In this document: positions 53,562 to 62,237 of the stretch, in pieces | How the letters are laid out: every line of letters begins with the position of its first letter | Numbering within the stretch: position 1 is the first letter of the stretch | Origin: Aquiflexum sp. TKW24L | GTDB lineage: Bacteria > Bacteroidota > Bacteroidia > Cytophagales > Cyclobacteriaceae | Assembly (NCBI RefSeq): GCF_023502205.1 | Contig: NZ_JAMFLG010000010.1 | Span: 62,001 to 126,000 of the forward strand | Direction: 5' to 3' | DNA: 64,000 bases | Position numbers and translations under genes: made by a program | Notes under the pieces: generated by a model | Told to the model about the DNA's origin: nothing | Database searches by the model: none | Seen by the model: only the letters and a program-made list of their open reading frames with translations

Positions 53562-55070
53562 CTAGGTTAAAATCCCCTTTACCACATGGCCTTCTACATC
53601 GGTCAGCCTAAACCTCCGGCCCTGATGCTTGTAGGTGAGTTTTTGGTGGTCTATCCCAAAAAGATGTAAAATCGTAGCCTGCAGGTCATGCACATGAACC
53701 GGATCTTTGACCACATTATATCCAAAATCGTCTGTTTCTCCATAGGTAAATCCGGGCTTCACTCCTGCCCCACACATCCATTTGGTAAAGCACCGTGGAT
53801 GATGGTCACGACCATAATTATCCGGTGAAAGTGTGCCTTGACTGTACACTGTCCTGCCAAATTCCCCGCCCCAAACGACAAGCGTATCTTCCAACAAGCC
53901 CCTTTGCTTGAGGTCTTTGATCAGTGCAGCCGTCGCTCGGTCAGTTTTCTGACATTGGTTTTTTATTCCCCCGGGCAGATTCCCGTGCTGATCCCAACCC
54001 TGATGGTAGAGCTGGACAAATTTGACATCCTTTTCAATGAGCTTTCTCGCCAAAAGGCAGTTGGCGGCATAAGTACCGGGATCGCGGCTTTCTTCACCAT
54101 ACATCTCATACACCGAATCAGACTCCTTGGACATATCCGTGATTTCCGGCACCGAGGTCTGCATCCGAAAGGCCATCTCATATTGGGCGATGCGGGCGCT
54201 GATTTCAGGATCGCCATAAGTATCCAACTGCACCTCATTCAATGATTTGAGGTAATCGAGCATTTCACGCCTGTCTTTTCCATCGTAATTTTCCGGATTG
54301 CCAAGGTAAAGCACAGGGTCTATGCCGGACCGGAATTGGATGCCTTGGTATTGGGAAGGAAGAAATCCATTTCCCCAAAGTCTGGCATAAAGCGGTTGGT
54401 CCTGCTCGCCATTTTTGGAAACCAGGACGATAAATGATGGCAGGTTTTGGTTGTCCGAACCCAAGCCATAACTCAACCAAGCCCCCATAGAGGGACGACC
54501 GGGAAGCTGATGGCCTGTCTGGAAAAAAGTAATGGCAGGATCATGGTTGATCTGTCCGGTCTGCATGCTTTTGATAAAACAAAGCTCATCCACGATCTCC
54601 GCAGTATGGGGCATCAATTCACTGACCCAAGCCCTGCTTTGGCCATATTGACTGAATTTGAAAGCTGAAGCAGTCATTGGAAACGAACTTTGATCTGCAC
54701 TCATCCCGGTAAGACGCTGTCCGTCTCTCACCGAATCGGGGAGCTCCTGCCCGTGGAGGTCTATGAGCTTTGGTTTGTAATCGTACAATTCCAGTTGGGA
54801 AGGCCCTCCGCTTTGAAAAAGGTAAATCACTCGCTTTGCCTTGGGCATAAAATGCGGCAACCCTGCCAATCCATTGGTTGACTCAGAAAGCAAAGGTTGG
54901 GTTTGGGGATTTTCTGCAAATATCTTCTCCATTCCCATCAGCGAACCCAAGGCAAGGGAACCAAGCCCCAAAGAAGTTTTTGTCAAAAACCTCCTCCTGT
55001 CCATATTCTTTTCAATCTCCTGAAGGTCCCTATTGGAAGACCTGAGAGGGGCATCGTGATGGTGACTCAT
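53562..55070 (-). CDS. Tat-exported DUF1501 protein
   Basis: A 502-residue protein with a twin-arginine signal (RRRFLTK at about 25-31, then a Leu/Gly/Ala-rich stretch), so folded export is expected. The DUF1501 domain belongs to the alkaline-phosphatase-like superfamily; VYLFQSGGPSQLELYDYKP is its characteristic start and VVWGGEFGRT a later metal-ligand region. Function is unproven. It follows the DUF1549/DUF1553 gene by one base, and the two always occur together in this gene set. Confidence 0.9.
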   Translation of the reverse strand: MSHHHDAPLRSSNRDLQEIEKNMDRRRFLTKTSLGLGSLALGSLMGMEKIFAENPQTQPLLSESTNGLAGLPHFMPKAKRVIYLFQSGGPSQLELYDYKPKLIDLHGQELPDSVRDGQRLTGMSADQSSFPMTASAFKFSQYGQSRAWVSELMPHTAEIVDELCFIKSMQTGQINHDPAITFFQTGHQLPGRPSMGAWLSYGLGSDNQNLPSFIVLVSKNGEQDQPLYARLWGNGFLPSQYQGIQFRSGIDPVLYLGNPENYDGKDRREMLDYLKSLNEVQLDTYGDPEISARIAQYEMAFRMQTSVPEITDMSKESDSVYEMYGEESRDPGTYAANCLLARKLIEKDVKFVQLYHQGWDQHGNLPGGIKNQCQKTDRATAALIKDLKQRGLLEDTLVVWGGEFGRTVYSQGTLSPDNYGRDHHPRCFTKWMCGAGVKPGFTYGETDDFGYNVVKDPVHVHDLQATILHLFGIDHQKLTYKHQGRRFRLTDVEGHVVKGILT

Positions 55071-55071
55071 A

Positions 55072-58000
55072 TTATCTTTTGGTTAGAAAAGCATCTGAAT
55101 TGATAATGGCGCTGGCGGTGACGGCATTGGCCGCAAGATGGAAAGGATCTAAATCCGGAGGTATCTGATATTCCCCGGAAGCCAGCCAACCTTTGGTTTT
55201 ATTGTGGTCTGCCTTGAATTTACGGTATTCATTTTCCCTTAATTCCAGAAGGATTTGAAGCTCCTTAGGATTGGGTTTTCTTCCCGTAAGTCTGCGGAAT
55301 GTATCCTCTATGGACTTGGAGATTTCCGGATGAGCTAGCATCTTTTCGCCCAAAACCTTAGAAGCCTCCACAAAAGTCGGATCATTCATCAGTACCAAAG
55401 CCTGAAGCGGAGTATTAGTCTCTTGCCTTTTGCTTACCGAAACACTGTGGTCGGGTGCATCGAAAATGGATAATGCCGGATTGTGAACCGAGCGTTTCCA
55501 AATCGTGTACAAACTCCTTCGATAGAGATTTTGTCCGGAATCCTGCACATAGTTGGCACCATTGACTTTCCAAAGACCCTCAGGTTGGTAAGGAAACACA
55601 CTTTTGCCACCAATCGAAGGATTCAGCAATCCTGCCGCAAACAGCGCATTATCCCGGATCAATTCTGCAGGCAGACGAACCGAAGGTCCTCGGGCAAGAA
55701 GGTAATTGTCAGGATCTTTTTCCATCAGTTCAGGCCTGTTTTTCGAGCCTTGCCGGTAAGTAGCAGAGGTGACAATCAGACGCTGCATGGCTTTCACATC
55801 CCAACCGGAATTTTGGAACTCAACAGCCAACCAATCCAATAATTCCGGGTGGGAAGGCAATTGTCCCTGATTCCCAAAATCCTCGGAAGTAGCCACCAAC
55901 CCACGACCAAAATAATTTTGCCAAAAACGGTTGATTGCCACCCTAGCGGTGAGTGGATTTTCTGCATCAGTCAGCCATTGGGCAAGTCCAAGACGGTTTT
56001 TGGGTTGATCCTCCCGCATGGGCAAGACACTTTCAGGGGTATTGGGAAAAACCTCTTCTCCCCGCATATTATATTCTCCACGTGTCAAAACATAAGTGCT
56101 CCGCTTATTGGTTTTGTCCTGCATGACCATCATCTCCGGAATCCGCTCCACAGAATCCGCATAGGTTTTTCTCTGAGCAACCACTGCTTTCAGCTTTTCT
56201 CTATAAGCCACAGAATGGTTGTTGAGGTATAGTTTTTTCAGTGCTTGTTTTTCTTGGGCATTGAATTCGTTCCCGGTTTGAGCAAGGATTAATTTATATT
56301 CGTCTAGCTTGGCAATCTGCATTACCTCCAAAGAAGAGAGTTCTTTGTCATATACACTGACTTCATCCACCAACGCGTCTTTGAGTCCTTTGCCTCTCCA
56401 TACTGCCCCAACCTGCAAACCTGGCTGCCCGCCTTGAAGGAGGATGTCTTTGTACAAGTTGTCATGGGTAGTTTGAGTGACCATTTCAAGTCCGTTTAGG
56501 AAGACTTTCAGCCCTTGTGCTTTGGAAGAACCGTCATAGGTCATGACCAAATTGATCCATTGGTCACGGGGAATGTTCTGCTCCGTTAGTTTAGTGATGG
56601 CATTATAAGGTGCGGAATGCGCCATCAGCAATTCCAGGCGGTTGTTTTTGAGACTGAGGTGGTATCCCCGCCAATTATATAGCACCGCACCTGAACCCTT
56701 GTGGAAGATTGCCCCATCAGTCAAAGACTTTGGGACAGAAATCCAAATACTTACCGAAAAAGGTTCGCTGCGGGAAAATATCCCGGAACCCCCCAAATCC
56801 AGCCAGGAATCCCCGTTGAGTTTGACTGCTTTTCCTCTAAATCCTTCTACATAAGCAGGTTTCTGGTTTTTGACCTCGCTGCTTTCCATGGTTCCTTTTT
56901 GGGAAGGATTGAGGAGGTTTTGAATGGAGTTTTGGTCAAAAGAATAAAAACCAACCCGACTTGCCGGAAAATCCAGTTTGGAAACTTTTTGAAAAGAACT
57001 GGATGCCAACCAAGTTTGAAAAGCCTCTTCTTCCTTCTCAGCCACTTTTTTCAGTTCCTCTTCCTCGCTGTTTTTTTGGGAAAGTAGGTAGGAAAGCATC
57101 TTGTCTTTCTCCGTATCCGTCAAAAGCATGGTCGGAACAGGCATGGCATCATCCCAAGAAATCTGACCGGCCTCATCCACCTGATTGAAAAAACTGCTGA
57201 GTTCAAAGAAATTCTTTTGGGAAATCGGGTCGTATTTATGGTCATGACACCGCGCACAACCCAAGGTCAAAGCCATAAAAGCCTGCCCCATGGTACTCGT
57301 CCGATCCACTACATATTCCACCCTAAACTCCTCCTCCACAATTCCTCCTTCCATGTTTTGGGGATGAATCCGGTTGAAGGCCGTTGCAATCAGCTGGTCT
57401 TTGGTAGGATTGGGTAAAAGGTCTCCAGCCAACTGATGGGTGATAAACTGATCGTAGGGAAGGTTTTGGTTGAATGCCCTGATAACCCAATCCCGATAGG
57501 GTGATGCATCCCGATACCTATCCACGGTGTAGCCATGTGTATCGGCAAACCTCGCAATATCCATCCAATGCATGGCCATTTTCTCCCCATAATGCGCAGA
57601 ATTGAGCAACCTGTCGACCTGCTTTTCATAAGCATTGGCGGAAGGGTCAGAAAGAAAAGCATCGATCTCAGCCAGGCTTGGGGGCAAACCTATCAAATCC
57701 AGACTCAATCTTCTTAAGAGCGTTTCCTTATCCGCCTCCTGCGATGGTTTGATTCCCTCCTGTTCCAATTTGCTGAGGACAAAGTGGTCAATGGGGTTTT
57801 TGGCCCATGATTTATCCTTTACTTTAGGAATGTCAAATTTTTGGGGAGGAATAAAAGCCCAATGCTTTTTGTATTCTGCCCCATCTTCGATCCATTTGAT
57901 CAGGATGGCCTTTTCCTTTGGAGTCAAAATCAAATTTGATTCTTGGGAAGGCATTCGGAACTCAGGATCGTCTGAAATGATCCGATGAAAAAGTTCGCTT

Positions 58001-58281
58001 TTGCGGAGGCTTCCTGACTTGATGGCAACCTTGCCGGGAGAGTCTTTGAGAGAGGCAAAAGCCATTTCGGGATCGTGCAAACTTAACCCTGCTTTTTGTG
58101 CTGCCAAATCAGGACCGTGACAAGCGAAGCATTTATCCGACAAAATCGGCTTGACATGAATATTGAAATCCAAAGCTTCCGGTAATTCCTCGTAGGCTGC
58201 CTGAACATCCTCCGGGAGTTCAGGGCTACAGGAAACCAAAATGAAAATAAAGCAGCAGTAACTCAGTATTCTTAAGACCAT
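55072..58281 (-). CDS. DUF1549/DUF1553 lipoprotein with haem site and LamG domain
   Basis: A 1069-residue lipoprotein (lipobox LVSC, Cys18). Residues 40-115 are a planctomycete-type cytochrome domain with CFACH (51-55). DUF1549 follows (about 155-365), then a concanavalin-like LamG domain (about 470-650) and DUF1553 (about 740-1010). The layout is as in Planctomycetes and some Bacteroidota. It is the first gene of a three-gene operon with a DUF1501 protein. Enzymatic activity has not been shown for these domains; sugar or sulfated-polymer processing is often proposed. Confidence 0.9.
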   Translation of the reverse strand: MVLRILSYCCFIFILVSCSPELPEDVQAAYEELPEALDFNIHVKPILSDKCFACHGPDLAAQKAGLSLHDPEMAFASLKDSPGKVAIKSGSLRKSELFHRIISDDPEFRMPSQESNLILTPKEKAILIKWIEDGAEYKKHWAFIPPQKFDIPKVKDKSWAKNPIDHFVLSKLEQEGIKPSQEADKETLLRRLSLDLIGLPPSLAEIDAFLSDPSANAYEKQVDRLLNSAHYGEKMAMHWMDIARFADTHGYTVDRYRDASPYRDWVIRAFNQNLPYDQFITHQLAGDLLPNPTKDQLIATAFNRIHPQNMEGGIVEEEFRVEYVVDRTSTMGQAFMALTLGCARCHDHKYDPISQKNFFELSSFFNQVDEAGQISWDDAMPVPTMLLTDTEKDKMLSYLLSQKNSEEEELKKVAEKEEEAFQTWLASSSFQKVSKLDFPASRVGFYSFDQNSIQNLLNPSQKGTMESSEVKNQKPAYVEGFRGKAVKLNGDSWLDLGGSGIFSRSEPFSVSIWISVPKSLTDGAIFHKGSGAVLYNWRGYHLSLKNNRLELLMAHSAPYNAITKLTEQNIPRDQWINLVMTYDGSSKAQGLKVFLNGLEMVTQTTHDNLYKDILLQGGQPGLQVGAVWRGKGLKDALVDEVSVYDKELSSLEVMQIAKLDEYKLILAQTGNEFNAQEKQALKKLYLNNHSVAYREKLKAVVAQRKTYADSVERIPEMMVMQDKTNKRSTYVLTRGEYNMRGEEVFPNTPESVLPMREDQPKNRLGLAQWLTDAENPLTARVAINRFWQNYFGRGLVATSEDFGNQGQLPSHPELLDWLAVEFQNSGWDVKAMQRLIVTSATYRQGSKNRPELMEKDPDNYLLARGPSVRLPAELIRDNALFAAGLLNPSIGGKSVFPYQPEGLWKVNGANYVQDSGQNLYRRSLYTIWKRSVHNPALSIFDAPDHSVSVSKRQETNTPLQALVLMNDPTFVEASKVLGEKMLAHPEISKSIEDTFRRLTGRKPNPKELQILLELRENEYRKFKADHNKTKGWLASGEYQIPPDLDPFHLAANAVTASAIINSDAFLTKR

Positions 58282-58477
58282 TTGAAATCAAATCACCCGA
58301 TTAAATTAACGGAATTTCAAATAATATCCCACCTGCTATATCCTGTATTGTGGGATGATGCTAACTTGTAAGATATAAATCCTCCTGTTAGATTTTAGGG
58401 ATGTTATTGAAAACCAATTTAATTTGAGAAGCATAGGAATACCTTAATCCAAATCATTCAAACATATAGCAGATTGT

Positions 58478-59014
58478 TCAATACTTTATCTTCAAATCCT
58501 TATTGTATTTTTTATCCATTTGGTAAATGATCCTGTCCGACATTTCGTAATCAATTTGATATTTCTCACACCTTTCTTTTAAAATTTCCAAATAATTGAG
58601 ATAAAGGTCGATTTGACCATCAATATCAGTAATTGAATATTTAAATTCTTGTCCTGTTATGAATCGATAAACTCGTTGGTCAATAATTTGATAAATCTTA
58701 GGATTTTTAAAACGTAGAATTGTCGAAGCCATAGCTAATCGAACTCCTTTACTTTCCAGTAAAGATTTCAAAATCTTTCGGGTTAAATCCTTATCCAATA
58801 CAGTATCTGTATTTTTTATTTCATTTATAAGCCTTAATGTTTCGGAAGAAATAGAAGAATATCTATTCACTTTCCACAAAACAATTTCATTGATAATATC
58901 TTGATCAAAATCAGATTTTACCTCATCAAGTTTATTTGTCAGTTCAGCTTGATAGTTGTAATCAAAATCAAACAAATCTTCTTTTGCTATTCTTATTGAT
59001 TCAAGGGTGTTCAT
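58478..59014 (-). CDS. HhH-GPD-like hypothetical protein
   Basis: A 178-residue protein. The stretch LESKGVRLAMASTILRFKNP followed by YQIIDQRVYRFI (about residues 85-125) resembles the helix-hairpin-helix plus Gly/Pro-Asp region of base-excision glycosylase-like proteins (pattern GVG.P.ASAIL ... ViD.Rv). The conserved Asp is present. Catalytic Lys or metal ligands are not evident, so this may be a binding protein. It is AT-rich compared with the flanking genes and starts two bases after the stop of the gene just upstream on its strand, at 59017-59322. Confidence 0.6.
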   Translation of the reverse strand: MNTLESIRIAKEDLFDFDYNYQAELTNKLDEVKSDFDQDIINEIVLWKVNRYSSISSETLRLINEIKNTDTVLDKDLTRKILKSLLESKGVRLAMASTILRFKNPKIYQIIDQRVYRFITGQEFKYSITDIDGQIDLYLNYLEILKERCEKYQIDYEMSDRIIYQMDKKYNKDLKIKY

Positions 59015-59016
59015 AA

Positions 59017-59322
59017 TTAAAGTACTTTTTCAAGTAAAATGGTCAGGGCATTTTCAACAGAATCTACTACATGCTTCTTGTTAGCAAGAGAATCTGTATA
59101 AAACTTTTTGTATGAAAGAATTAATTCCTGTAATGTTGTTCTTTTGCTACCGAGTATCTTTTTTAAGATACTAACTTTTTCATCAACACTTGTTTCCATC
59201 CATTCTGTTGAATAAGGATCAAAAACAGTCCTTAAAGTCCGATGCCTGTAATTGGAACCAAACAATTCATCTACTAAAGTTTGATAATCACTTCCCATAT
59301 TATTTTCGGTTTTTCTATCCAT
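59017..59322 (-). CDS. Hypothetical protein, partner of the HhH-GPD-like gene
   Basis: A 101-residue protein I do not recognise. It is charged, predicted mainly helical, with no signal peptide or membrane helix. ATG at 59322 is used; a later ATG at the 9th codon (MGSDYQ) is possible. It is the first gene of a two-gene unit and is AT-rich. The pair sits next to tRNA-Arg and could be an accessory module. A toxin-antitoxin or defence role is a guess from layout only. Confidence 0.6.
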   Translation of the reverse strand: MDRKTENNMGSDYQTLVDELFGSNYRHRTLRTVFDPYSTEWMETSVDEKVSILKKILGSKRTTLQELILSYKKFYTDSLANKKHVVDSVENALTILLEKVL

Positions 59323-59511
59323 GAGTTTTATTCCTTCTCAAATGGAATTTTGACTTGTTTAAATATCTAAAAAATTCGGCATAAATTAAATAAAGCACAA
59401 AATGTCCTTTTCCCATTCCTCATTCTTATCATTTTCAAAGTGTTTAATTTTACACAATTGAGCCCACTCCCTTTACACAGAAAGGAAGTTTTATCAAAAA
59501 AATCCCTGTTC

Positions 59512-59535
59512 CAACTGCAATGTCAACTGCAATGT
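59512..59535. repeat. Perfect 12-bp tandem duplication
   Basis: CAACTGCAATGT is repeated twice without a gap (59512-59523 and 59524-59535) in the intergenic segment between the accessory pair and tRNA-Arg. Confidence 0.8.
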
Positions 59536-59548
59536 TGGGGTAAAGACA

Positions 59549-59575
59549 CAAAAAAAGGGATGACCCTCATCCCTT
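59549..59575 (-). terminator. Terminator of the tRNA-Arg transcript
   Basis: Read on the minus strand, AAGGGATG pairs with CATCCCTT around a 5-base loop and is followed by a T run. It begins about 23 bases after the tRNA 3' end. Confidence 0.85.
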
Positions 59576-59597
59576 AAATAACTGATAATCATACGTG

Positions 59598-59669
59598 TAG
59601 CCTCGACGGGAATCGAACCCATATCTATTGTTTAGGAAACAACTATTCTATCCATTGAACTACGAGGCC
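59598..59669 (-). tRNA. tRNA-Arg(CCU)
   Basis: A full 72-base cloverleaf on the minus strand: acceptor GGCCTCG with CGAGGCT, D-arm GTTC/GAAT, anticodon stem GTTGT/ACAAT with loop TTCCTAA giving anticodon CCU, and a T-arm with loop TTCGATT. The discriminator is A and no CCA is encoded. Confidence 0.93.
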
Positions 59670-59756
59670 ATTTGCACTTGTAAAGATTCTCTCGCTTCTA
59701 AATAAGGTCGCAAGTTAAATCAATTCCCCCCATTTCCGCAAATAATATTAGGGCCA

Positions 59757-59789
59757 TTTGTTCATTTCATTTTTAAAACGTTATCTTTG
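59757..59789 (+). promoter_or_regulatory. Promoter of the rpsP operon
   Basis: TTTG (59757-59760) and TATCTTTG (59782-59789), 21 bases apart, match the -33/-7 consensus of Bacteroidota primary sigma factor promoters. The transcript should start around 59796, about 50 bases before the rpsP ATG. Confidence 0.75.
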
Positions 59790-59844
59790 CAGTCCAAAAT
59801 TTAAGATGGACGGGATCCATCAATTCACTAAATATCAAATTAAT

Positions 59845-60399
59845 ATGGCAGTAAAAATCAGATTATCGCGTAGAGGCAGAAAAAAAATGGCCATCTATGA
59901 CGTTGTAGTAGCTGATGCTAGAGCTCCACGTGATGGACGCTTTATCGAAAAAATCGGGACTTATAACCCCAACACTGACCCTGCATCCATCAACATCAAC
60001 AATGAGCGCGCTCTTAAATGGTTGTTGAACGGTGCGCAGCCGACTGACACAGTAAAGGCTATGCTTTCTTACAGAGGTATATTGTTGCAAAAACACCTTC
60101 AAATCGGTGTATTGAAAGGCGCAATCACGCAAGATCAGGCTGATGCAAAATTCGAAACTTGGAAATCTTCCAAAGAAACTGCCATCGGCGGTAAAGTGGA
60201 TAAATTGACCAAAGAAAAAGAAGATGCAAAAACCAAGGCATTTGAGGCTGAAACAGCTAAAAACCAAGCCCGTCTTGACGCCATCAAGAAAAGAGAAGAT
60301 GACGCTATAGCTGCTGCTACTCCAAAGGTAGAAGAAGCTCCTGTAGCCGAGGTTGAAGCACCTGAAGCAGCAGCTGAAGGAGAAGAAACCCAAGCTTAA
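59845..60399 (+). CDS. rpsP: 30S ribosomal protein S16 with long C-terminal extension
   Basis: A 184-residue protein. Residues 2-80 are the S16 core ([20 protein letters not shown], then [15 protein letters not shown]). The remaining 100 residues form a Lys/Glu/Ala-rich tail, common in Bacteroidota, with no known function. The start is at ATG 59845; the upstream in-frame ATG at 59758 lies inside the promoter. It begins the S16-RimM-TrmD-L19 operon. Confidence 0.96.
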   Translation: MAVKIRLSRRGRKKMAIYDVVVADARAPRDGRFIEKIGTYNPNTDPASININNERALKWLLNGAQPTDTVKAMLSYRGILLQKHLQIGVLKGAITQDQADAKFETWKSSKETAIGGKVDKLTKEKEDAKTKAFEAETAKNQARLDAIKKREDDAIAAATPKVEEAPVAEVEAPEAAAEGEETQA

Positions 60400-60413
60400 T
60401 ACCCCTTTACACC

Positions 60414-60944
60414 ATGAACAAAGACAATTGTTTCCAATTGGGCTACGTGTCCAAAGTTCATGGGCTTCATGGTGAGGTTACAGTAGTCTTGGATGTAGAT
60501 TTTCCTGAGGATTACGAAGAACTGAAGCATGTCTTCATCGAGCAAAAAACCAGGATGGTCCCTTTCTTTATTGAGCATTTTGTTTCTCAACCGAACAACA
60601 AGGTGCTGGCAAAGTTCGAGGATTTTGATACGGTGGATGATGCAAACAAACTCGTAGGATCGGCTTTATTCCTTCCGATGAGTGAACTGCCCGAGCTTGG
60701 AGAAGACCAATACTATTACCATGAATTGGTAGGATTTGAGGTAATCGATGATTCCCTCGGACTTATCGGAGAGGTTAAGGTCATTTATGACATGGAAACC
60801 CAGGATTTATTGGGCGTCGAACATAAAGGAAAAGAGGTTTTGATACCCATTCAAGACCAAATCATCCAGAAAGTCGACAAAGCAGCTAAGAAAGTTTACT
60901 GCTCTCTGCCCACAGGATTGATTGACATATATTTGGAAGACTGA
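60414..60944 (+). CDS. rimM: Ribosome maturation factor RimM
   Basis: A 176-residue 16S rRNA processing factor with the N-terminal RimM domain ([14 protein letters not shown]) and a C-terminal PRC-barrel ([11 protein letters not shown] ... [11 protein letters not shown]). It follows rpsP by 14 bases and overlaps trmD by one base (TGATG). Confidence 0.96.
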   Translation: MNKDNCFQLGYVSKVHGLHGEVTVVLDVDFPEDYEELKHVFIEQKTRMVPFFIEHFVSQPNNKVLAKFEDFDTVDDANKLVGSALFLPMSELPELGEDQYYYHELVGFEVIDDSLGLIGEVKVIYDMETQDLLGVEHKGKEVLIPIQDQIIQKVDKAAKKVYCSLPTGLIDIYLED

Positions 60945-61630
60945 TGCGCATTGACATCATTTCAGTTGTTCCCGGATTGTTGGAAGGCCCTTTTTCACAT
61001 TCGATTCTCAAAAGAGCGGAAGAAAAAGGTTTGGCTACAGTGAGGGTCCACAACCTGAGGGATTATGCCGGCGGCAAACAAAAGCAGGTCGATGACTATG
61101 CATTTGGAGGAGGTGCCGGGATGGTCATGATGATAGAACCTATCGCAAAGTGCATCGAAGCACTCAAAAGCGAAAGGGAGTATGATGAGGTCATTTACAT
61201 GACACCTGACGGAGAAAAATTTGACCAGCGAATGGCCAATGAACTTTCTCTGAAGGAAAACTTTATCATCCTATGCGGACACTATAAAGGTGTCGACGAA
61301 AGGGTCAGACTGAAATGGATAACCAAAGAAATCAGCATCGGTGATTATGTCCTCTCAGGAGGCGAATTGGCCGCAGCGGTTGTGACGGATGCCATTATCA
61401 GGTTGATTCCGGGAGTTCTCAATGACGAAAGTTCGGCATTGACAGATTCCTTCCAAGACGGGCTTTTGGCCCCACCGATATATACCAGACCTGCAGCTTA
61501 TGAAGGAATGGAAGTACCGGAAATATTAATGTCAGGACATCAGGCTAAAATAGATTCTTGGAGATTTGAAGCATCGGTTCGCCGTACCAAAGAAAGAAGA
61601 CCCGACCTTCTCGAAGGAAAAGAACTCTGA
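60944..61630 (+). CDS. trmD: tRNA (guanine-N1)-methyltransferase
   Basis: A 228-residue SPOUT enzyme that methylates G37. It has [24 protein letters not shown] and [10 protein letters not shown] (SAM-binding trefoil knot). The start codon overlaps the rimM stop, giving translational coupling. Confidence 0.96.
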   Translation: MRIDIISVVPGLLEGPFSHSILKRAEEKGLATVRVHNLRDYAGGKQKQVDDYAFGGGAGMVMMIEPIAKCIEALKSEREYDEVIYMTPDGEKFDQRMANELSLKENFIILCGHYKGVDERVRLKWITKEISIGDYVLSGGELAAAVVTDAIIRLIPGVLNDESSALTDSFQDGLLAPPIYTRPAAYEGMEVPEILMSGHQAKIDSWRFEASVRRTKERRPDLLEGKEL

Positions 61631-61674
61631 GGCGATTATGTAAGAAAGAAATATCATTGAGTCTAACAAAAGAT

Positions 61675-61688
61675 TGCGCCGAGGCGCA
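61675..61688 (+). promoter_or_regulatory. GC-rich hairpin upstream of rplS
   Basis: TGCGCC (61675-61680) and GGCGCA (61683-61688) form a compact stem with an effective CGAG loop, 30 bases before the rplS ATG. It stands out from the AT-rich surroundings. It may be a leader element for L19 or an internal attenuator; the T-run needed for termination is absent. Confidence 0.4.
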
Positions 61689-61717
61689 GTCGCTATAAGC
61701 ACATAAAATATATAGCT

Positions 61718-62089
61718 ATGAGCGAACTACTTAAAATTGTAGAAGCGGAATACAGCGAGGCGAGAGCCAAGTTCCCTTCTTTCAAAGCTGGAGATACCAT
61801 CAACGTCCACGTGAAAATCACTGAAGGTAACAAAGAGCGTATCCAGCAATTCCAAGGCACCGTCATCCAGAGAAAAAATCCAAATACAAACGGAGAAACT
61901 TTCACTGTAAGAAAAGTATCAAACGGTGTAGGTGTGGAAAGAATTTTCCCTATCATCTCTCCAGCTATCGACAAGATCGAATTGATGAGAGAAGGTAAAG
62001 TGAGAAGAGCAAGATTGTACTACTTGAGAGGCCGTCAAGGAAAGGCTGCCAAAATCAAAGAAAAAATCAGACACAGAAAAGACGCTTAA
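61718..62089 (+). CDS. rplS: 50S ribosomal protein L19
   Basis: A 123-residue ribosomal protein with [20 protein letters not shown] and GVERIFPI blocks. Fourth gene of the rpsP operon, 87 bases after trmD and followed by a terminator. Confidence 0.97.
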   Translation: MSELLKIVEAEYSEARAKFPSFKAGDTINVHVKITEGNKERIQQFQGTVIQRKNPNTNGETFTVRKVSNGVGVERIFPIISPAIDKIELMREGKVRRARLYYLRGRQGKAAKIKEKIRHRKDA

Positions 62090-62102
62090 TTGTCTTCTTC
62101 AC

Positions 62103-62133
62103 AAAAAGGGAATCCAAACGGGTTCCCTTTTTT
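62103..62133 (+). terminator. rplS operon terminator
   Basis: Stem of about 10 bp around AAAGGGAA/TTCCCTTT (62103-62112 with 62123-62132) followed by T residues. Confidence 0.88.
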
Positions 62134-62166
62134 GTTTAGACCAATCCCTATCTTTTCCTATCTTTG
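62131..62166 (+). promoter_or_regulatory. Promoter of gltX
   Basis: TATCTTTG at 62159-62166 is a clear -7 box. The nearest TTTG (62131-62134) gives a spacing of 24 bases, longer than usual. It lies 72 bases before gltX and just after the rplS terminator. Confidence 0.6.
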
Positions 62167-62237
62167 CAGCCTCAAAATAGACTGAACAATACAACCAAAC
62201 GGATTCCAACAGGTTGTACAAAGAATAAATCGATACC

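Noticed and set aside
58326-58356. Operator or terminator at the inverted repeat ATCCCAC/GTGGGAT
   Set aside because: A 7-bp stem with a 17-base loop and no T-run is too weak to call.
59598-59669. Attachment site at tRNA-Arg
   Set aside because: No copy of the tRNA 3' end was found beyond the accessory pair, and no integrase gene is present.
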